A DNA stretch of 64,000 nucleotides from Caulobacter sp. S45 (GCF_009765965.1 NZ_LMUL01000014.1:1226337-1290336); one strand, 5' to 3'. Shown: positions 1 to 9,305, counted from the stretch's first letter. Program-made: numbers and translations. Notes: generated by a model not told the origin, from the letters alone.

Positions 1-1908
1 GTTGATTTCGCCCGTCAGGCTGAACTCTTCACCCCTATACTCATAGGTGCCGTCCTGGACGTAGACATTGCTGCCGTTGACGAAGTTGGCGCCACGGGTG
101 ATGTCGAAATAGGCCGCCTGGAACAGCAGGCCCCGGATCGGCTCCAGCTTCAAGCCGCCCTCATACTGGGTGCTGGTGGTGGGTGGAAGTTGCGCGCCGG
201 GGTTGGCGGCCGTGGTGGGGGCCAGCGGCGTGGTCTCCAGCCCCTCGATATAGGTGCCGTAGATGCTGGCCCAGGGCTGCGGCTTCAACACCACGCCCCA
301 GGAATAGGCCGTCGGCGTCGCGTGGAAGGTGTTCACGCCGGTGATGGCGTCGCCCTCGGTATAGTCGGAGTAACGGATACCGCCCAGAACCGTCAGCCAC
401 TTGTTGTAGGAGATCCGATCGAACACATAGTAGCCGATGTCGGAGATGAAGGTGGTGTCTCCGCCCGGCGACGACTGCACTTGGTTCGGGAATGGCGTCG
501 CTGGGAACTGGGTCGGATTGAAGAAGTTCGTCGCGCAGCTCGCAGGCGACGTCGAGGCCAGCCCCCCCGTCGCGTTCAGCGCGACGCCGCCCTTACAGTC
601 GGCGATATCGGAGGTCGGGGCAAACTGCGTCTTGTAGTTGTCGGCGGCGCCGAACAGGATTTCGTGCAGGAACGGGCCCGTATAGAAGGTGCCGGCGATC
701 TCGCCACGGATGTTCTTGTTCTCCAGATAGGAATGCTGGAGGCTGATCGTGGCCTGACCGGCGCCCGTCGTGAGATTGATCGGATTGATGGTGTTGAAAT
801 GACGGTCGCGGGTCAGATAGGAGTCGCCGCCGTCCAGGGTCACGACCCAGGCGTCGGATAGCTTGTACTCGACGTGACCAAGGACGTTGTTCTCCATGGT
901 GCGGTTGAGGGCCCAGTTCTGGCCGATATTCTTCGACGGGTCCTGCAGCTGCGGCAGGCTGACGCTGGGATACAGGTTGTTCAAGGTGGAGGCCGGGATC
1001 GAGGTGAAGCGATAGACGCCCGGCTCGTTGACCGACTTCTCCATATGTTCGGCGTCGAAACTGATCGTCAGCCGGTTGGTCGGCTTGAAGTCGAATGCCC
1101 CCGACAAAAGAGAACGGTGGCCGTAGGTGAACTGCTGGCCGGAATCGACGTCGGCGTAGACCGCGTTCACCCGCGCGCCGAACATGCCGTAGGTGCCGCC
1201 GATATCGACGTGGGCCCCGACCTCGCCGTGATCGTTGCCGAAGGCGTCGGCTTCCAGATAGGGCTGGGCTGTCGGACGTTTCATCACCAGATTGATGATG
1301 CCCGAAGGCGTGGTGAAGCCGTAGTACAGGGCCGATGCGCCCTTCAGGGCCTCGACCCGGTCCTTATCCTCCAACGGCAGGTCGGTGAGGTTGAGGATCG
1401 GCAGGCTGCCGTTCAGGCGATAGTTTTCCCGGTTGTCCACGTTGATGCCGCGGATGGCGATGTTGCTGTAGACCACGGTCGAGGTCTGGTCCTGGGTCAC
1501 GCCGGCGGTGTTCTTCAGGGCGTCGAGCAGACTCTGGGCCTGCTGGCTCTCCAAGACCTCGCGCGGCACCACGCTGATGGTCAGAGGCGTATCGAGGGCG
1601 CGGGCGCCGCGGAAGCTGCCGGCCTGCACGTAGTCGGCGCTATAGCTGTTCTTGCGGTCGGCGGTGACGACGATCTCGCTGAGCGTCGCCGGCCCCTTGG
1701 CGGCGGCGTTTGAGGTCGTCGCGTCGTTGGCGGGCGGCGTCGCCGCCGTGGGCGACGCAGCAGGATCGGGTGTCGGCGAAGGCTGACCCGCCGAAGGCGC
1801 GCCTTCCGACGCCGCGGCCGCCTGCGCCCACGCCCCGCTCCCCATCGCGGTCAGCGCGGTCGTCGCCGCTAGAGCCGCCAATAAAGTCTTGTGTCCCCGG
1901 AATATCAT
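1..1908 (-). CDS. TonB-dependent siderophore receptor (C-terminus cut by window edge)
   Basis: Outer-membrane ligand-gated porin, probably for a ferric siderophore. My translation of the minus strand stays open for 636 codons from an ATG at 1908 to base 1, so the C-terminal beta-strands lie outside the window. A signal peptide of about 29 residues ends near AWAQ-A. A Pro/Ala/Thr-rich linker leads to a TonB box (EIVVTADR), then a plug domain with the motifs DTPLTISVVPREVLESQQ, VTQDQTSTVVYSNIAIRG and VEALKGASALYYG, then barrel sequence. The plug resembles the FhuA/FhuE/FpvA siderophore class rather than the nutrient-polysaccharide class. A GAGGGGG ribosome site lies about 5 bases before the ATG. 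The ligand cannot be named. The next gene is divergent. Confidence 0.9.
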   Translation of the reverse strand, partial: MIFRGHKTLLAALAATTALTAMGSGAWAQAAAASEGAPSAGQPSPTPDPAASPTAATPPANDATTSNAAAKGPATLSEIVVTADRKNSYSADYVQAGSFRGARALDTPLTISVVPREVLESQQAQSLLDALKNTAGVTQDQTSTVVYSNIAIRGINVDNRENYRLNGSLPILNLTDLPLEDKDRVEALKGASALYYGFTTPSGIINLVMKRPTAQPYLEADAFGNDHGEVGAHVDIGGTYGMFGARVNAVYADVDSGQQFTYGHRSLLSGAFDFKPTNRLTISFDAEHMEKSVNEPGVYRFTSIPASTLNNLYPSVSLPQLQDPSKNIGQNWALNRTMENNVLGHVEYKLSDAWVVTLDGGDSYLTRDRHFNTINPINLTTGAGQATISLQHSYLENKNIRGEIAGTFYTGPFLHEILFGAADNYKTQFAPTSDIADCKGGVALNATGGLASTSPASCATNFFNPTQFPATPFPNQVQSSPGGDTTFISDIGYYVFDRISYNKWLTVLGGIRYSDYTEGDAITGVNTFHATPTAYSWGVVLKPQPWASIYGTYIEGLETTPLAPTTAANPGAQLPPTTSTQYEGGLKLEPIRGLLFQAAYFDITRGANFVNGSNVYVQDGTYEYRGEEFSLTGEIN

Positions 1909-2247
1909 TTGGTCCCCCTCGCCTGAAGTCCGCCCAAAAGACCGGGAAGTTCCCCCCGTTGACACAAGTGTGACGGTACTTCCTGACACGTACCTTTCAT
2001 GACTCAGGCGAGGTGGGCCTCGAGCTCAACCGTCCGCGTCGGATCCGGCGTTGGCGAGCTTGTTTGGTTGGTTCGATCTAGACTGCGCTCGACTTTCGTT
2101 TCGCCTTACAAAGGCGGTGAGATCGCGCGCCCGACTCGCGCTACCATTCGATCGGCTTCCAAAATCGACGGCGTTGGGAAATCGCACATCAGATCGCCAG
2201 ACAACGATCCGCCTTCAGACCGATTGCCCCATATCGCGGACGATCGG
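1909..2247. promoter_or_regulatory. Divergent intergenic region, TonB receptor / CMD-family gene
   Basis: About 340 bases separate two divergently read genes, so promoters for both should lie here. I see no convincing Fur box or other clear operator. The reading frame of the rightward gene is open back to 1999, so a longer N-terminus cannot be excluded, but those extra residues look non-coding in composition. Confidence 0.35.
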
Positions 2248-2781
2248 ATGAGCCCGCCTCAACGAGACGCCGCGGCTGAGTTCCTGCGCACACGGGGCGT
2301 TCCCGTTTTCGGGCCATTCGTGCCGTTGTTGCGTAGCCCGGAACTCATGATCAACGCCAAGTTGATGGGCGATCATCTCAGATACCGAAGCACGCTTGCC
2401 CCACATCTCAGTGAATTCGTCATTCTTCTTGTCGCGCGTGAATGGAATTCACCGGTGGAATGGGCGATCCATCAACCAACGGCGCTCGCCGCCGGCCTAT
2501 CGACAGCGAAAATCGACGCGATAGCCAACCGCAGAAGACCCACCGAGCTCACCCCCGAGGAGGAGATCGCCTACGACCTGTTCCATGAACTCACAGCTAA
2601 GCGGGCGATCTCAGACAGGACATATGAGCAGGCTGCATTACTTCTCGGCGAGCAGGGTCTTGTCGATCTAATTGGCATATGCGGATACTACACCTTACTT
2701 GCGATGGTGATGAATACCGCCCGGACCGCCCCGGCTCAACACGCGAACTCTCTCCCCGATCCGGCTTACGAGTCGCAATAG
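2248..2781 (+). CDS. Carboxymuconolactone decarboxylase (CMD/AhpD-like) family protein
   Basis: A 177-residue all-alpha CMD-family protein. The core segment, residues about 40-90, carries the family pattern ending in EWAIHQPTALAAGLS, then a C-terminal helical part (LTPEEEIAYDLFHEL). The AhpD-type CxxC pair is absent, so it belongs to the cysteine-free branch close to 4-carboxymuconolactone decarboxylase, not to the peroxidase-reducing branch. The substrate is unknown. I chose the ATG at 2248 because family similarity begins just after it; the frame extends upstream to 1999. The gene stands alone between a divergent receptor gene and a convergent DapA-like gene. Confidence 0.75.
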   Translation: MSPPQRDAAAEFLRTRGVPVFGPFVPLLRSPELMINAKLMGDHLRYRSTLAPHLSEFVILLVAREWNSPVEWAIHQPTALAAGLSTAKIDAIANRRRPTELTPEEEIAYDLFHELTAKRAISDRTYEQAALLLGEQGLVDLIGICGYYTLLAMVMNTARTAPAQHANSLPDPAYESQ

Positions 2782-2825
2782 GCGGGACCCCATACCGCCG
2801 CCCACGCTTCGATCGCCAGCCGGCC

Positions 2826-3725
2826 TCAGTTGGGCCGCAGAAGCGCGCCTCTCAGCGCATCGGCGACTTGACGCGCCGCTTCCCCCGACAACGGCAGGAT
2901 TGGCGCCGGCGGGATGGCGTCACAGACGCCGATCATGTTCGCCGCCGCGTAGACCACTCTGAGGCCGCCATATGCCTTGAACAGCGACCAGAACGGCTCC
3001 AAGTGCTGGCTTTGACGACGGGCCTGCTCCAGCTCGCCACGCTGAACAGCGCGACGGATATCCATGCATAGGCTGGGGAACAGGCCAGCAAGGACGCTGT
3101 ACCACGCGTCTCCACCCGCGATCAGCGCCTCCGTGGCATTCCAGTCGGTGCTGTAACCGATCGAGAAATGCGCGGGAACGCGGCCGCGGAGCGAGGCTAC
3201 GCTATCCGGCGCCGCGACCGCCTCGGGCGCCGGGTTCTTCACCCCCGCGATGTTGGGCGTCCAACTCAGGCGTTCGATCAGCGCCTCGCTGAAGGAAAAG
3301 TGAGTCGTGCCAGGGTTGTTGTAGATGCACAGCGGCAAATCCGTGCTTTGCGCGACAGCTTGGAAGTGGACGAACACCTCGTCCTCGGTGAGCGGCGTAT
3401 AGGAGACCGGCGCCAGCAGGCCCGAGTGCGCTCCGGCGGCCTTCGCATCCTGGGCCAGGGCGATGGCGTCATTGGTCCGCAACGCACCTACGCCCGCCAT
3501 CACCGGCGTTCGCCCATCGGCCTCGGCAAGCGCGGCGTCCAGGGCGCGGCGTCGTTCCTCGCGCGTGAGATAAGGATAGGAGCCCGTGCTGCCCAGCACG
3601 CCGATCGCGTCGACCTCCGCGTCCACCAGCCGGCGCACCAGCCGCCGAAGCGTCACGCAATCCACGCGGCCGTCCACGTCCATGGGCGTGATGGGAAAGG
3701 CGACCAGACCCCGGGGCAATGTCAT
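2826..3725 (-). CDS. Dihydrodipicolinate synthase (DapA/NanA) family aldolase
   Basis: A 299-residue TIM-barrel class I aldolase of the DapA/N-acetylneuraminate lyase family, which makes a Schiff base between lysine and a 2-keto acid. Visible landmarks are the N-terminal VAFPITPMDVDGRVD, the GSTGSYPYL segment (in place of the usual GTTGE), the catalytic tyrosine in CIYNNPGTT and the Schiff-base lysine in IAGVKNPAP. The altered GTTGE-like loop and isolated setting argue against a housekeeping lysine-biosynthesis dapA and for a catabolic keto-acid aldolase or dehydratase. The ATG at 3725 is chosen because GGGAGAG lies 8-10 bases upstream; a TTG at 3743 is also in frame. Confidence 0.85.
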   Translation of the reverse strand: MTLPRGLVAFPITPMDVDGRVDCVTLRRLVRRLVDAEVDAIGVLGSTGSYPYLTREERRRALDAALAEADGRTPVMAGVGALRTNDAIALAQDAKAAGAHSGLLAPVSYTPLTEDEVFVHFQAVAQSTDLPLCIYNNPGTTHFSFSEALIERLSWTPNIAGVKNPAPEAVAAPDSVASLRGRVPAHFSIGYSTDWNATEALIAGGDAWYSVLAGLFPSLCMDIRRAVQRGELEQARRQSQHLEPFWSLFKAYGGLRVVYAAANMIGVCDAIPPAPILPLSGEAARQVADALRGALLRPN

Positions 3726-3821
3726 GCGATCTCGCTCTCCCAAACCATGCTGGGCGATCGCTTACGCCGATCGGGACCGTCGGACCAGATTTGAGGAACG
3801 GGCCCGTACGGCGGCGTTCTG

Positions 3822-4808
3822 CTAATGCTGCTTCACGTAAGAGGCCATGCGGGTGATCTGGATGCTGCGGTTAAGCGCGCCGCCGGCGCCGGCGTAGAGC
3901 GCCTTCAGATAGGCGCGGTCCCAGTTCGTAAGTGCATCGACGTCGTTGGGGGCTAGAAAAAGATTAGCGATGGTCTTCGGCTGGAAGGGCGTCTTGGGCT
4001 CGCGTACATCCGCAAGAGCGGCCAAGCTGAGATAATCGGCGATCTGGCCCGCTGTCAGATTAGCCGTCCTGCGGCTGTCCACGATTATGATCACCCGCTC
4101 CAGCGCGGCATTTCCCGCACCGTCGAGCCGCGATGCGATCCCGCCGCCGAACTGGCGGGCTCCTGTGGTCTGATTAGCCGAACCACCCGATGTCCCGGTT
4201 GCGCCTGCGAGATAGCCGTATGACAGGCTGAGGGCGGCCGACATGTCCACCGCTTCGCCCGCGCCGCCTCCGCCGGCGGTGGCGGGCGCCACCTCGGTCT
4301 CCCTAAAGACCCTCGCCACGTCCTCGTCCTTGACAAACCTGTCCAGCTTGCCGGTCGAAGACCGATCCCCGGCGCCGGTCAGGACGATGCGCTTCTCTTT
4401 GACCAAGGCGGCGGCAAGGGCGTTCGGACTAGGCGTGAACAGGATCAATATATTGGTTTCGCAACGGCGGCCGCCCGCAAGCGCGCCGACGGATGTCGCA
4501 TTGGCTTTGATACGGTCCTCGATGAAACCGTTGAAGCCGCTCGGCAGGCCGCGGGCCAACGGGCAAACCGGGGCCGCCCAGCGAGCGATTCTGCCGTCGC
4601 CGGCAGCCCCACTGAACTGGTCGATTGAACCACGGACATCAGCATTGGGGGCTGACGGCTTTGCAGCCGTAACTGTGACGCCCTGGAGGGTCGTCTTTGG
4701 AGGCGGCGGCTCGGCGCTCGGAGACACGCCGGCCCCGCCTAAGGCCGCGGCAAGAGTGGTTGCTACGGCGATATAGGTCGCGAGAACGCCGATCATATGT
4801 AGGCTCAT
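3822..4808 (-). CDS. Secreted protein of unknown function
   Basis: A 328-residue protein with an N-terminal hydrophobic segment (residues about 5-24, VLATYIAVATTLAAAL) that reads as a signal peptide, then a Pro-rich stretch and TLQGVTVTAAKPS, which resembles a TonB-box-like segment without a barrel. The body has two cysteines (APVCPLARGLP and GRRCETNILILFT) that could pair. It includes a Gly-rich insertion in the middle and a C-terminal NLFLAPNDVDALTNWDRAYLKALY stretch. I recognise it only as a conserved hypothetical type found in Caulobacterales and Sphingomonads; no enzyme motif is evident. GAGG lies about 11 bases before the chosen ATG; an ATG four codons later is possible. Confidence 0.7.
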   Translation of the reverse strand: MSLHMIGVLATYIAVATTLAAALGGAGVSPSAEPPPPKTTLQGVTVTAAKPSAPNADVRGSIDQFSGAAGDGRIARWAAPVCPLARGLPSGFNGFIEDRIKANATSVGALAGGRRCETNILILFTPSPNALAAALVKEKRIVLTGAGDRSSTGKLDRFVKDEDVARVFRETEVAPATAGGGGAGEAVDMSAALSLSYGYLAGATGTSGGSANQTTGARQFGGGIASRLDGAGNAALERVIIIVDSRRTANLTAGQIADYLSLAALADVREPKTPFQPKTIANLFLAPNDVDALTNWDRAYLKALYAGAGGALNRSIQITRMASYVKQH

Positions 4809-5217
4809 CCAGCGGAGACCTCGAAACGGTAAAGGCCAAGTTGTATCGCGTCAACCACGCCGCTTGGTTGGTTGGAATTGCTGTAAATAGCTGGAGCGCA
4901 ATGGTTTTGAGGTGGCCCCTTAGGTTAAGCCGGAGCCCGAAATTTCTGCGCGGGTGGCGATGGCTGCAAGCGTGACGGGGCGAGTCCCGAATACGCGCGG
5001 GGCCTCTAGCGAAATCTATAGGTGATCAGCCCGCACAGACGTAGCCGGGGTAGCCATCTGATCAGCGATCGGCTTCTCGCGCTTCAGCCCATTGAGCATG
5101 AGGCCGGGAGCCTGGGGTGCTCGAGCGCTGCGGTCTGGACGGTGATGGCCCCTACCCTAGGCGGCGCGCAGGGCTGTGAGGCAGCTTGAGCGGCGACTGG
5201 CCGTCGCGGCCCGATTG
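4809..5217. other. Gene-poor stretch with a possible decayed minus-strand coding tail
   Basis: No complete gene is seen in these 409 bases. On the minus strand between about 5165 and 5022 a frame ends in residues that look coding (GLMLNGLKREKPIADQMAT) and stops at a TAG. It has no start and no recognisable upstream part, so it may be the tail of a deleted gene. The rest holds the promoter region of the secreted-protein gene. Confidence 0.25.
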
Positions 5218-5445
5218 TCACAAGATGATCAGCTTCTGCTGCACAGCCAACACCACCGCGCGAATCTTGTTCGGCGCGCCGAGCTTACGCATGGCGTTGG
5301 ACAGGTGGAACTCGACCGTGCGCTCGGCCACGCTGAGTTGGCGGGAGGTCTCCGCTGTGGTCAGGCCCAAGGCGGCCAGGCGCATGCATTCGGCCTCGCG
5401 GGCCGTCAGGGCGGCTCGCTCGGGCGGTTGGTCGGATAACGACAT
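5218..5445 (-). CDS. Small LuxR-type helix-turn-helix protein
   Basis: A 75-residue protein made almost only of a GerE/LuxR DNA-binding domain. LTAREAECMRLAALGLTTAETSRQLSVAERTVEFHLSNAMRKLGAPNKIRAVVLAVQ matches the family throughout, including the invariant E, the AETS...TVEFHL recognition helix and the KLGA..R.A end. There is no sensory domain, so it would act as a stand-alone DNA-binding or dimerisation partner, as GerE does. I take the ATG at 5445 because GGGAG lies 7-11 bases before it; the frame continues upstream with non-coding-like Arg-rich sequence. Together with the MalT-type regulator at 9306 it brackets the TonB receptor and racemase genes, suggesting local control, which is inference. 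Confidence 0.8.
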   Translation of the reverse strand: MSLSDQPPERAALTAREAECMRLAALGLTTAETSRQLSVAERTVEFHLSNAMRKLGAPNKIRAVVLAVQQKLIIL

Positions 5446-5634
5446 CCCCCTCTCCCGAAACAGGCTGCGACGACGCTGCAAGACTAGAAGCCGCCGCCCT
5501 CTCCCGTACCTGTGGGTTTTCACAGGGTCACGCCCCGGCGCACTCTGTCACACAAGGCTGTCGACGTGAGCTGACCGCATGTTCCGCCTCCCTGCTCCCC
5601 CTCACCGAACGCCCCCCGGCGCCCATCGGGCGAG

Positions 5635-5760
5635 ATGAACCAGTTCGTCCCCATCCGGGCGACGGAGGCGGCGTTCGCGTTGGAGGCCGCCCCCCTCTCG
5701 GCCGCGCCGCCCGCCATCGTGCTGGACCTGTCGCGCCTGCTTTCGTCCGCAGATGACGGA
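5635..5760 (+). pseudogene. Possible N-terminal remnant of a glycosyltransferase
   Basis: From an ATG at 5635 the plus strand reads 40-odd residues including APPAIVLDLSRLLSSADDG. The phrase LDLSRLLSRAG is typical of the start of a group of Caulobacter-type glycosyltransferases that then continue with TPTGIDRVELAYA. Here the similarity stops and the frame runs antisense into the TonB receptor gene. If correct, this is a truncated relic. The evidence is one short motif recalled from family knowledge. Confidence 0.3.
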
Positions 5761-5764
5761 GCCG

Positions 5765-7993
5765 CTAGAACTTGTAGGCCAGCTTCGCGCCGAACTCGCG
5801 AGGGCGGCCGAACCACGCCACCGTCGGACCGACCCCCGTGGTCTCGGCGAAAACCCAGTAGCGGGCGTCGCCGAGATTCTTGCCATAGAGGGTGAACTTC
5901 CAGGGGCTGCCAGTCGGGGTGAAGGTCATCTCGGCGTTGACCAAAGTATAGGCTGGCGTCCTGGGTGTCGGATCGAATTGAGGCAGCGTGCTGGAGCGGT
6001 AGCTTGCAGTCATATACAAAGCCGCATTCCCCAGGCGCTCGATTGGCTTCACATAGTTGAAGCCGACGCTGCTGGTGACCTTCGGAGCGTTCGGCAAGAT
6101 CCGGGAGCCGAAGTTGAAGCCTGGGTTTTGCTGCAGCGTGTCGTTGGTCAGACCGAGACCGCCCAACAGCGTCAGCGACGTACTGATCCTCGCCTCGAAC
6201 TCGCCCTCGAAACCATAGATTTGGGCTGTCGCTGCATTGCCCGTGACAACTGTGAAGTTGTTTCCCTCCCGCTCGGTCGCGGTTAATTGGATATTTCTAT
6301 AGTCGGTAAAGTATCCGGCCAGGTTCAGCCGCAGTCGTTGGTCCAACCACTCGCTCTTCAGCCCCACCTCGTATGCGGTGGTGGTCTCCGGCGCATAGGG
6401 GACCAGATCGGCGATCGAGAAGGGGCGGCCGTTGAATCCTCCGCTTCGAAATCCCTGTGAAATCGAGGCGTAGGCCATGAACTGGCCTGTGAACTGATAC
6501 GCGATGGCGCCCTTAGGCGAAACATTCGTATAGACGACCGCGCGGGACGACGGGGGAACGAGCACGGAGCCGCCGAATACATTTGTGGCCTCTATCGACT
6601 TTCTCTCGTCGGTAAAGCGCAGACCCGCCGTCAGGGAGAGCTTGTCGGTGATACGATAGGTCGCCTGTCCATAGGCGGCGTAGCTGTCGGTGCGGTTGCT
6701 CACGGGGATGTCGGCTGGCGTGTCGAATTCGATCAGAGCGCTGTCGAAGGTGTCGGATTCTGTAAAGAAGTAGATGCCTCCAACCCAGGAAAGCTTGCCC
6801 CCCAGGGAGGTTCCGAGCAGCTGAAACTCTTGACTCACCTGCCCGGATGTTTCGTGGATGAACTGGCTGAGATACTGCGCTGGTGAAGCGGAATAGTCTT
6901 GGCCTGAAACCTCCGACTGCCGGCGATATGCGCTGATCGACTTGAGCGTCAGGCCGGCGCCGAGTTCCTGGGTGATGGCGACCGAGATTCCGAACACGTT
7001 CAGGTCGTCGGTCGGGGGGATATTGTAGTGGAGATTGTATAGGTTGGTGGTCACGTATTGCGGACCGATGGGAGCGGTCCCGTTCAACGGGTAGGCGACC
7101 ACCTGAGCCGGGTTGAAGGCGACCATGGCCACCGGGTCGGTGGTCCCGACCGAACGTGTGCCATCGAGGCTGACCAGGACCTGGGTGGTGGCCATCGGCT
7201 TGATCAGCAGTTCGGCCCGTCCGGCGAACTCGCGCTGCTCGCCCAGGTCAGCCGTCGCGCCGTTGTCGACTGTGGCTCTGCCGTAGCCGTCGTTCTGGGT
7301 GTAGAGGGCGTTGACGCGCAGATCGAGACGATCGTCGATCAGGGGCAGGTTCAAGGTCCCGCGTCCCTGGTAGCGATCCAGATTGCCGACCGTGACCTCG
7401 ACCTGCCCGCCATAGGTGTCGGTCGGCGGCTGGGTGGTGATGTTCAGGGCGCCGCCAATCGTGTTCCGGCCGAACAGCGTGCCCTGGGGGCCGCGCAGAA
7501 CCTCCACGCGCTCCACGTCGCCGAGGTCGAGCGAGGCGCCGGTCGTGCGGGCCAGATAGACGCCGTCCAGATAGACCCCCACGCCCGGGTCGGTCGTGGT
7601 GATGGAGTCGTATTGGCCGATGCCGCGGATGGTGATGTTGGCCGAGGCTCCCGACCCTAGGACGCCTGCGGTGTACTGGACGTTGGGCGCCGTCTGCGCG
7701 ACGTCCGCCACGCTGCCGAGCTGCCGCTGCTCCAGCGCCTTGGCGTCGTAGGCGGTGACGGCGACGGGTACGCGCTGAAGGTTTTCCTCCCGCCGCTGGG
7801 CCGTGACAATGATTTCAGCCACCGAGGCGCTGGACCCGGACGCGGGCGCCACCGTTGAATCTTGCGGTGTTGGCGTTGCATTCGTCTGCGCTTGGGCGCC
7901 ATGCGCCGCGCCTAAGGCGGCAAACGCCAAGCCGACGGAGGGCAGTCGCTCCGCAAAGCTTCCTTTGAATTTCGTTCTGTGTCGACGCCTCAT
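5765..7993 (-). CDS. TonB-dependent receptor
   Basis: Full-length outer-membrane receptor of 742 residues. A signal peptide ends near AHGAQAQ (residue about 36). A TonB box EIIVTAQRREENLQRVPVAVTAY follows at about 60. The plug domain has QTAPNVQYTAG, ITIRGIGQYDSITTTDPGVGVYLDGVYLART and DVERVEVLRGPQGTLFGRNTIGGALNI. The rest is a 22-strand barrel ending in the expected terminal aromatic (LAYKF). The plug pattern is the sphingomonad/caulobacter nutrient-receptor type rather than the siderophore type, so the substrate may be an organic compound. It lies 141 bases after the racemase-like gene on the same strand and is probably co-expressed with it. The 5' region has no strong ribosome site. Confidence 0.92.
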   Translation of the reverse strand: MRRRHRTKFKGSFAERLPSVGLAFAALGAAHGAQAQTNATPTPQDSTVAPASGSSASVAEIIVTAQRREENLQRVPVAVTAYDAKALEQRQLGSVADVAQTAPNVQYTAGVLGSGASANITIRGIGQYDSITTTDPGVGVYLDGVYLARTTGASLDLGDVERVEVLRGPQGTLFGRNTIGGALNITTQPPTDTYGGQVEVTVGNLDRYQGRGTLNLPLIDDRLDLRVNALYTQNDGYGRATVDNGATADLGEQREFAGRAELLIKPMATTQVLVSLDGTRSVGTTDPVAMVAFNPAQVVAYPLNGTAPIGPQYVTTNLYNLHYNIPPTDDLNVFGISVAITQELGAGLTLKSISAYRRQSEVSGQDYSASPAQYLSQFIHETSGQVSQEFQLLGTSLGGKLSWVGGIYFFTESDTFDSALIEFDTPADIPVSNRTDSYAAYGQATYRITDKLSLTAGLRFTDERKSIEATNVFGGSVLVPPSSRAVVYTNVSPKGAIAYQFTGQFMAYASISQGFRSGGFNGRPFSIADLVPYAPETTTAYEVGLKSEWLDQRLRLNLAGYFTDYRNIQLTATEREGNNFTVVTGNAATAQIYGFEGEFEARISTSLTLLGGLGLTNDTLQQNPGFNFGSRILPNAPKVTSSVGFNYVKPIERLGNAALYMTASYRSSTLPQFDPTPRTPAYTLVNAEMTFTPTGSPWKFTLYGKNLGDARYWVFAETTGVGPTVAWFGRPREFGAKLAYKF

Positions 7994-8134
7994 TTGTACT
8001 GTATTGAGCTCAACGAGATCCTGGTTGATTGATCACGAGCGTTGAGATGATACAGAGGTCCCGCCCCCCATTGTTGGGCCGGCTGGAACGCGATTCTGCC
8101 CGGGGCCATCGCCGAAGCGCCGAAACCGCTGCGG

Positions 8135-8881
8135 TCAGCGCCGGAACTCCGGCAGTGAGAAGCCCTTCAGCTGCTTCTGCGGTGGGGTTGGATAGGTACG
8201 CTTGCTGTGGGTCAGCCCGGCGCGGACCAGCGCAGCCGCAGTTAGCACCGTCGCGGGAATCGGATCGATCACCGGTACGGAAAGGCCCCGAGCGGCCAGC
8301 TCGGCGGCGATGAACTCAGCGCAGCCGAAAAAGCCGGTGCATCCCAACACGATCGCGTCGGCGCCGTCATGCGCCACGGCTTCGGCGGCCTGATGGGCCA
8401 AGGCGGCGTTCAGACGGCCCAGATCGGCGCCGATCTCCAGCACGGGAATATCGACGACCCGGATCGAGGCCAGTCTTTCCCAGACGCCGTAGATTTTCGC
8501 CAGGTCGGAGAGCATCGGTCGAACGCTCTCCAGCACGGTGATCAGGCTGAAGCGTCCGGCGAGCATGGCGGCGATGTGCATGCTGGTCTCGCTCGGTCCC
8601 AGGATAGGGATGGACAGGACCTCGCGCGCTGCTTTCAGGCCTGGATCGCCCATGCAGTCGATGACCAGCGCATCCACGCCCTCCTGTTCGGCCTCGATGG
8701 CCCGGGCGAGCAGTCCCGGCACCGAAAGGGCCCCATCGAACTCGCTTTCTATGGAGGCTGGGCCGATGTCGATCAGGGTTTGGGAGACACGCAGATCATC
8801 GCTCTGCAGGCTCTCGATATCGTCGAGCGTCCGCACGCCCTCGGTGACGATAGGCGTAATGATCCTGATATGGAGTGGCAC
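8135..8881 (-). CDS. Asp/Glu/hydantoin racemase family protein
   Basis: A 248-residue member of the cofactor-independent Asp/Glu/hydantoin racemase superfamily. Both catalytic-type cysteine motifs are present: ALVIDCMGDPG near residue 77 and AIVLGCTGFFG near residue 185, with the start IRIITPIVTEGVR typical of HyuE-like members. Maleate isomerase and arylmalonate decarboxylase are alternative members, but the DCMGDPG motif favours hydantoin-racemase-like enzymes. I chose a GTG at 8881: GAGG is 9 bases upstream and the family begins there, whereas the open frame to 8950 adds AT-rich, unlikely residues. It precedes a TonB receptor gene and is divergent from a MalT-type regulator, suggesting an uptake-plus-conversion locus. 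Confidence 0.82.
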   Translation of the reverse strand: MPLHIRIITPIVTEGVRTLDDIESLQSDDLRVSQTLIDIGPASIESEFDGALSVPGLLARAIEAEQEGVDALVIDCMGDPGLKAAREVLSIPILGPSETSMHIAAMLAGRFSLITVLESVRPMLSDLAKIYGVWERLASIRVVDIPVLEIGADLGRLNAALAHQAAEAVAHDGADAIVLGCTGFFGCAEFIAAELAARGLSVPVIDPIPATVLTAAALVRAGLTHSKRTYPTPPQKQLKGFSLPEFRR

Positions 8882-9305
8882 TAAACTATACCTCGAAATG
8901 GCGATGCTGCGGTTTCGCAATAACCAATTGATCATTGCCTTAAATAACAATTTAAATATTACAAATCCGCTGATCTTTAAGGCCAGCTAAAGTACGAGAC
9001 CCATATTTTTTAAAATGACCTCGTAGGTCGGGTCGTCGCAATAACTTCAAAAAGCACACCAAACTGGCCGAGGTGAAGCCAGGGTCGGGGTCCTTCTACC
9101 CATATCCAAATCGCGAGTCTACTCCACAGCTCAGTCGGTCCTACCCCAAATCACGTCCAATCTGGTCGGAAAACGATCTACCTTTACCTCCGCTCCGCCG
9201 TCGGTGTCGCGGTCGCAGCGTCGCATGTGCGATCCCCGTGCCTTCACATACCACGAGGTAATCCCCATAAGATCGTCCTGGTCATTGGCGGTGGACGACA
9301 AGCGG
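8882..9305. promoter_or_regulatory. Divergent regulatory region with an AT-rich tract
   Basis: This 424-base region separates the racemase/TonB operon (leftward) from the MalT-type regulator (rightward). Bases about 8915-9025 are strikingly AT-rich for this genome, with runs of A and T such as TTTAAATATT and TTTTTTAAAA, as expected for a promoter or an H-NS/MucR-type target. The right half contains the 70-bp element at 9119-9188 that recurs upstream of tpsA. Confidence 0.55.
9119..9188 (+). repeat. 70-bp duplicated upstream element, copy A
   Basis: About three quarters identical, without gaps, to 15323-15392. Shared words on the plus strand are CTACTCCAC, then exactly 22 bases on CTACYCCAAA, then CCAA, CGGAAA, TCTA and CTT-ACC. 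The 22-base spacing is two helical turns, so it could be a direct-repeat operator. It ends 118 bases before the regulator start. Read on the minus strand both copies give a short peptide-like frame ending in Val-Glu-stop, so a decayed coding fragment is the alternative. Confidence 0.6.

Noticed and set aside
190-1713. Long plus-strand ORFs at 190-861 and 874-1713
   Set aside because: Antisense shadows of the siderophore receptor, whose minus-strand translation shows plug and barrel motifs.
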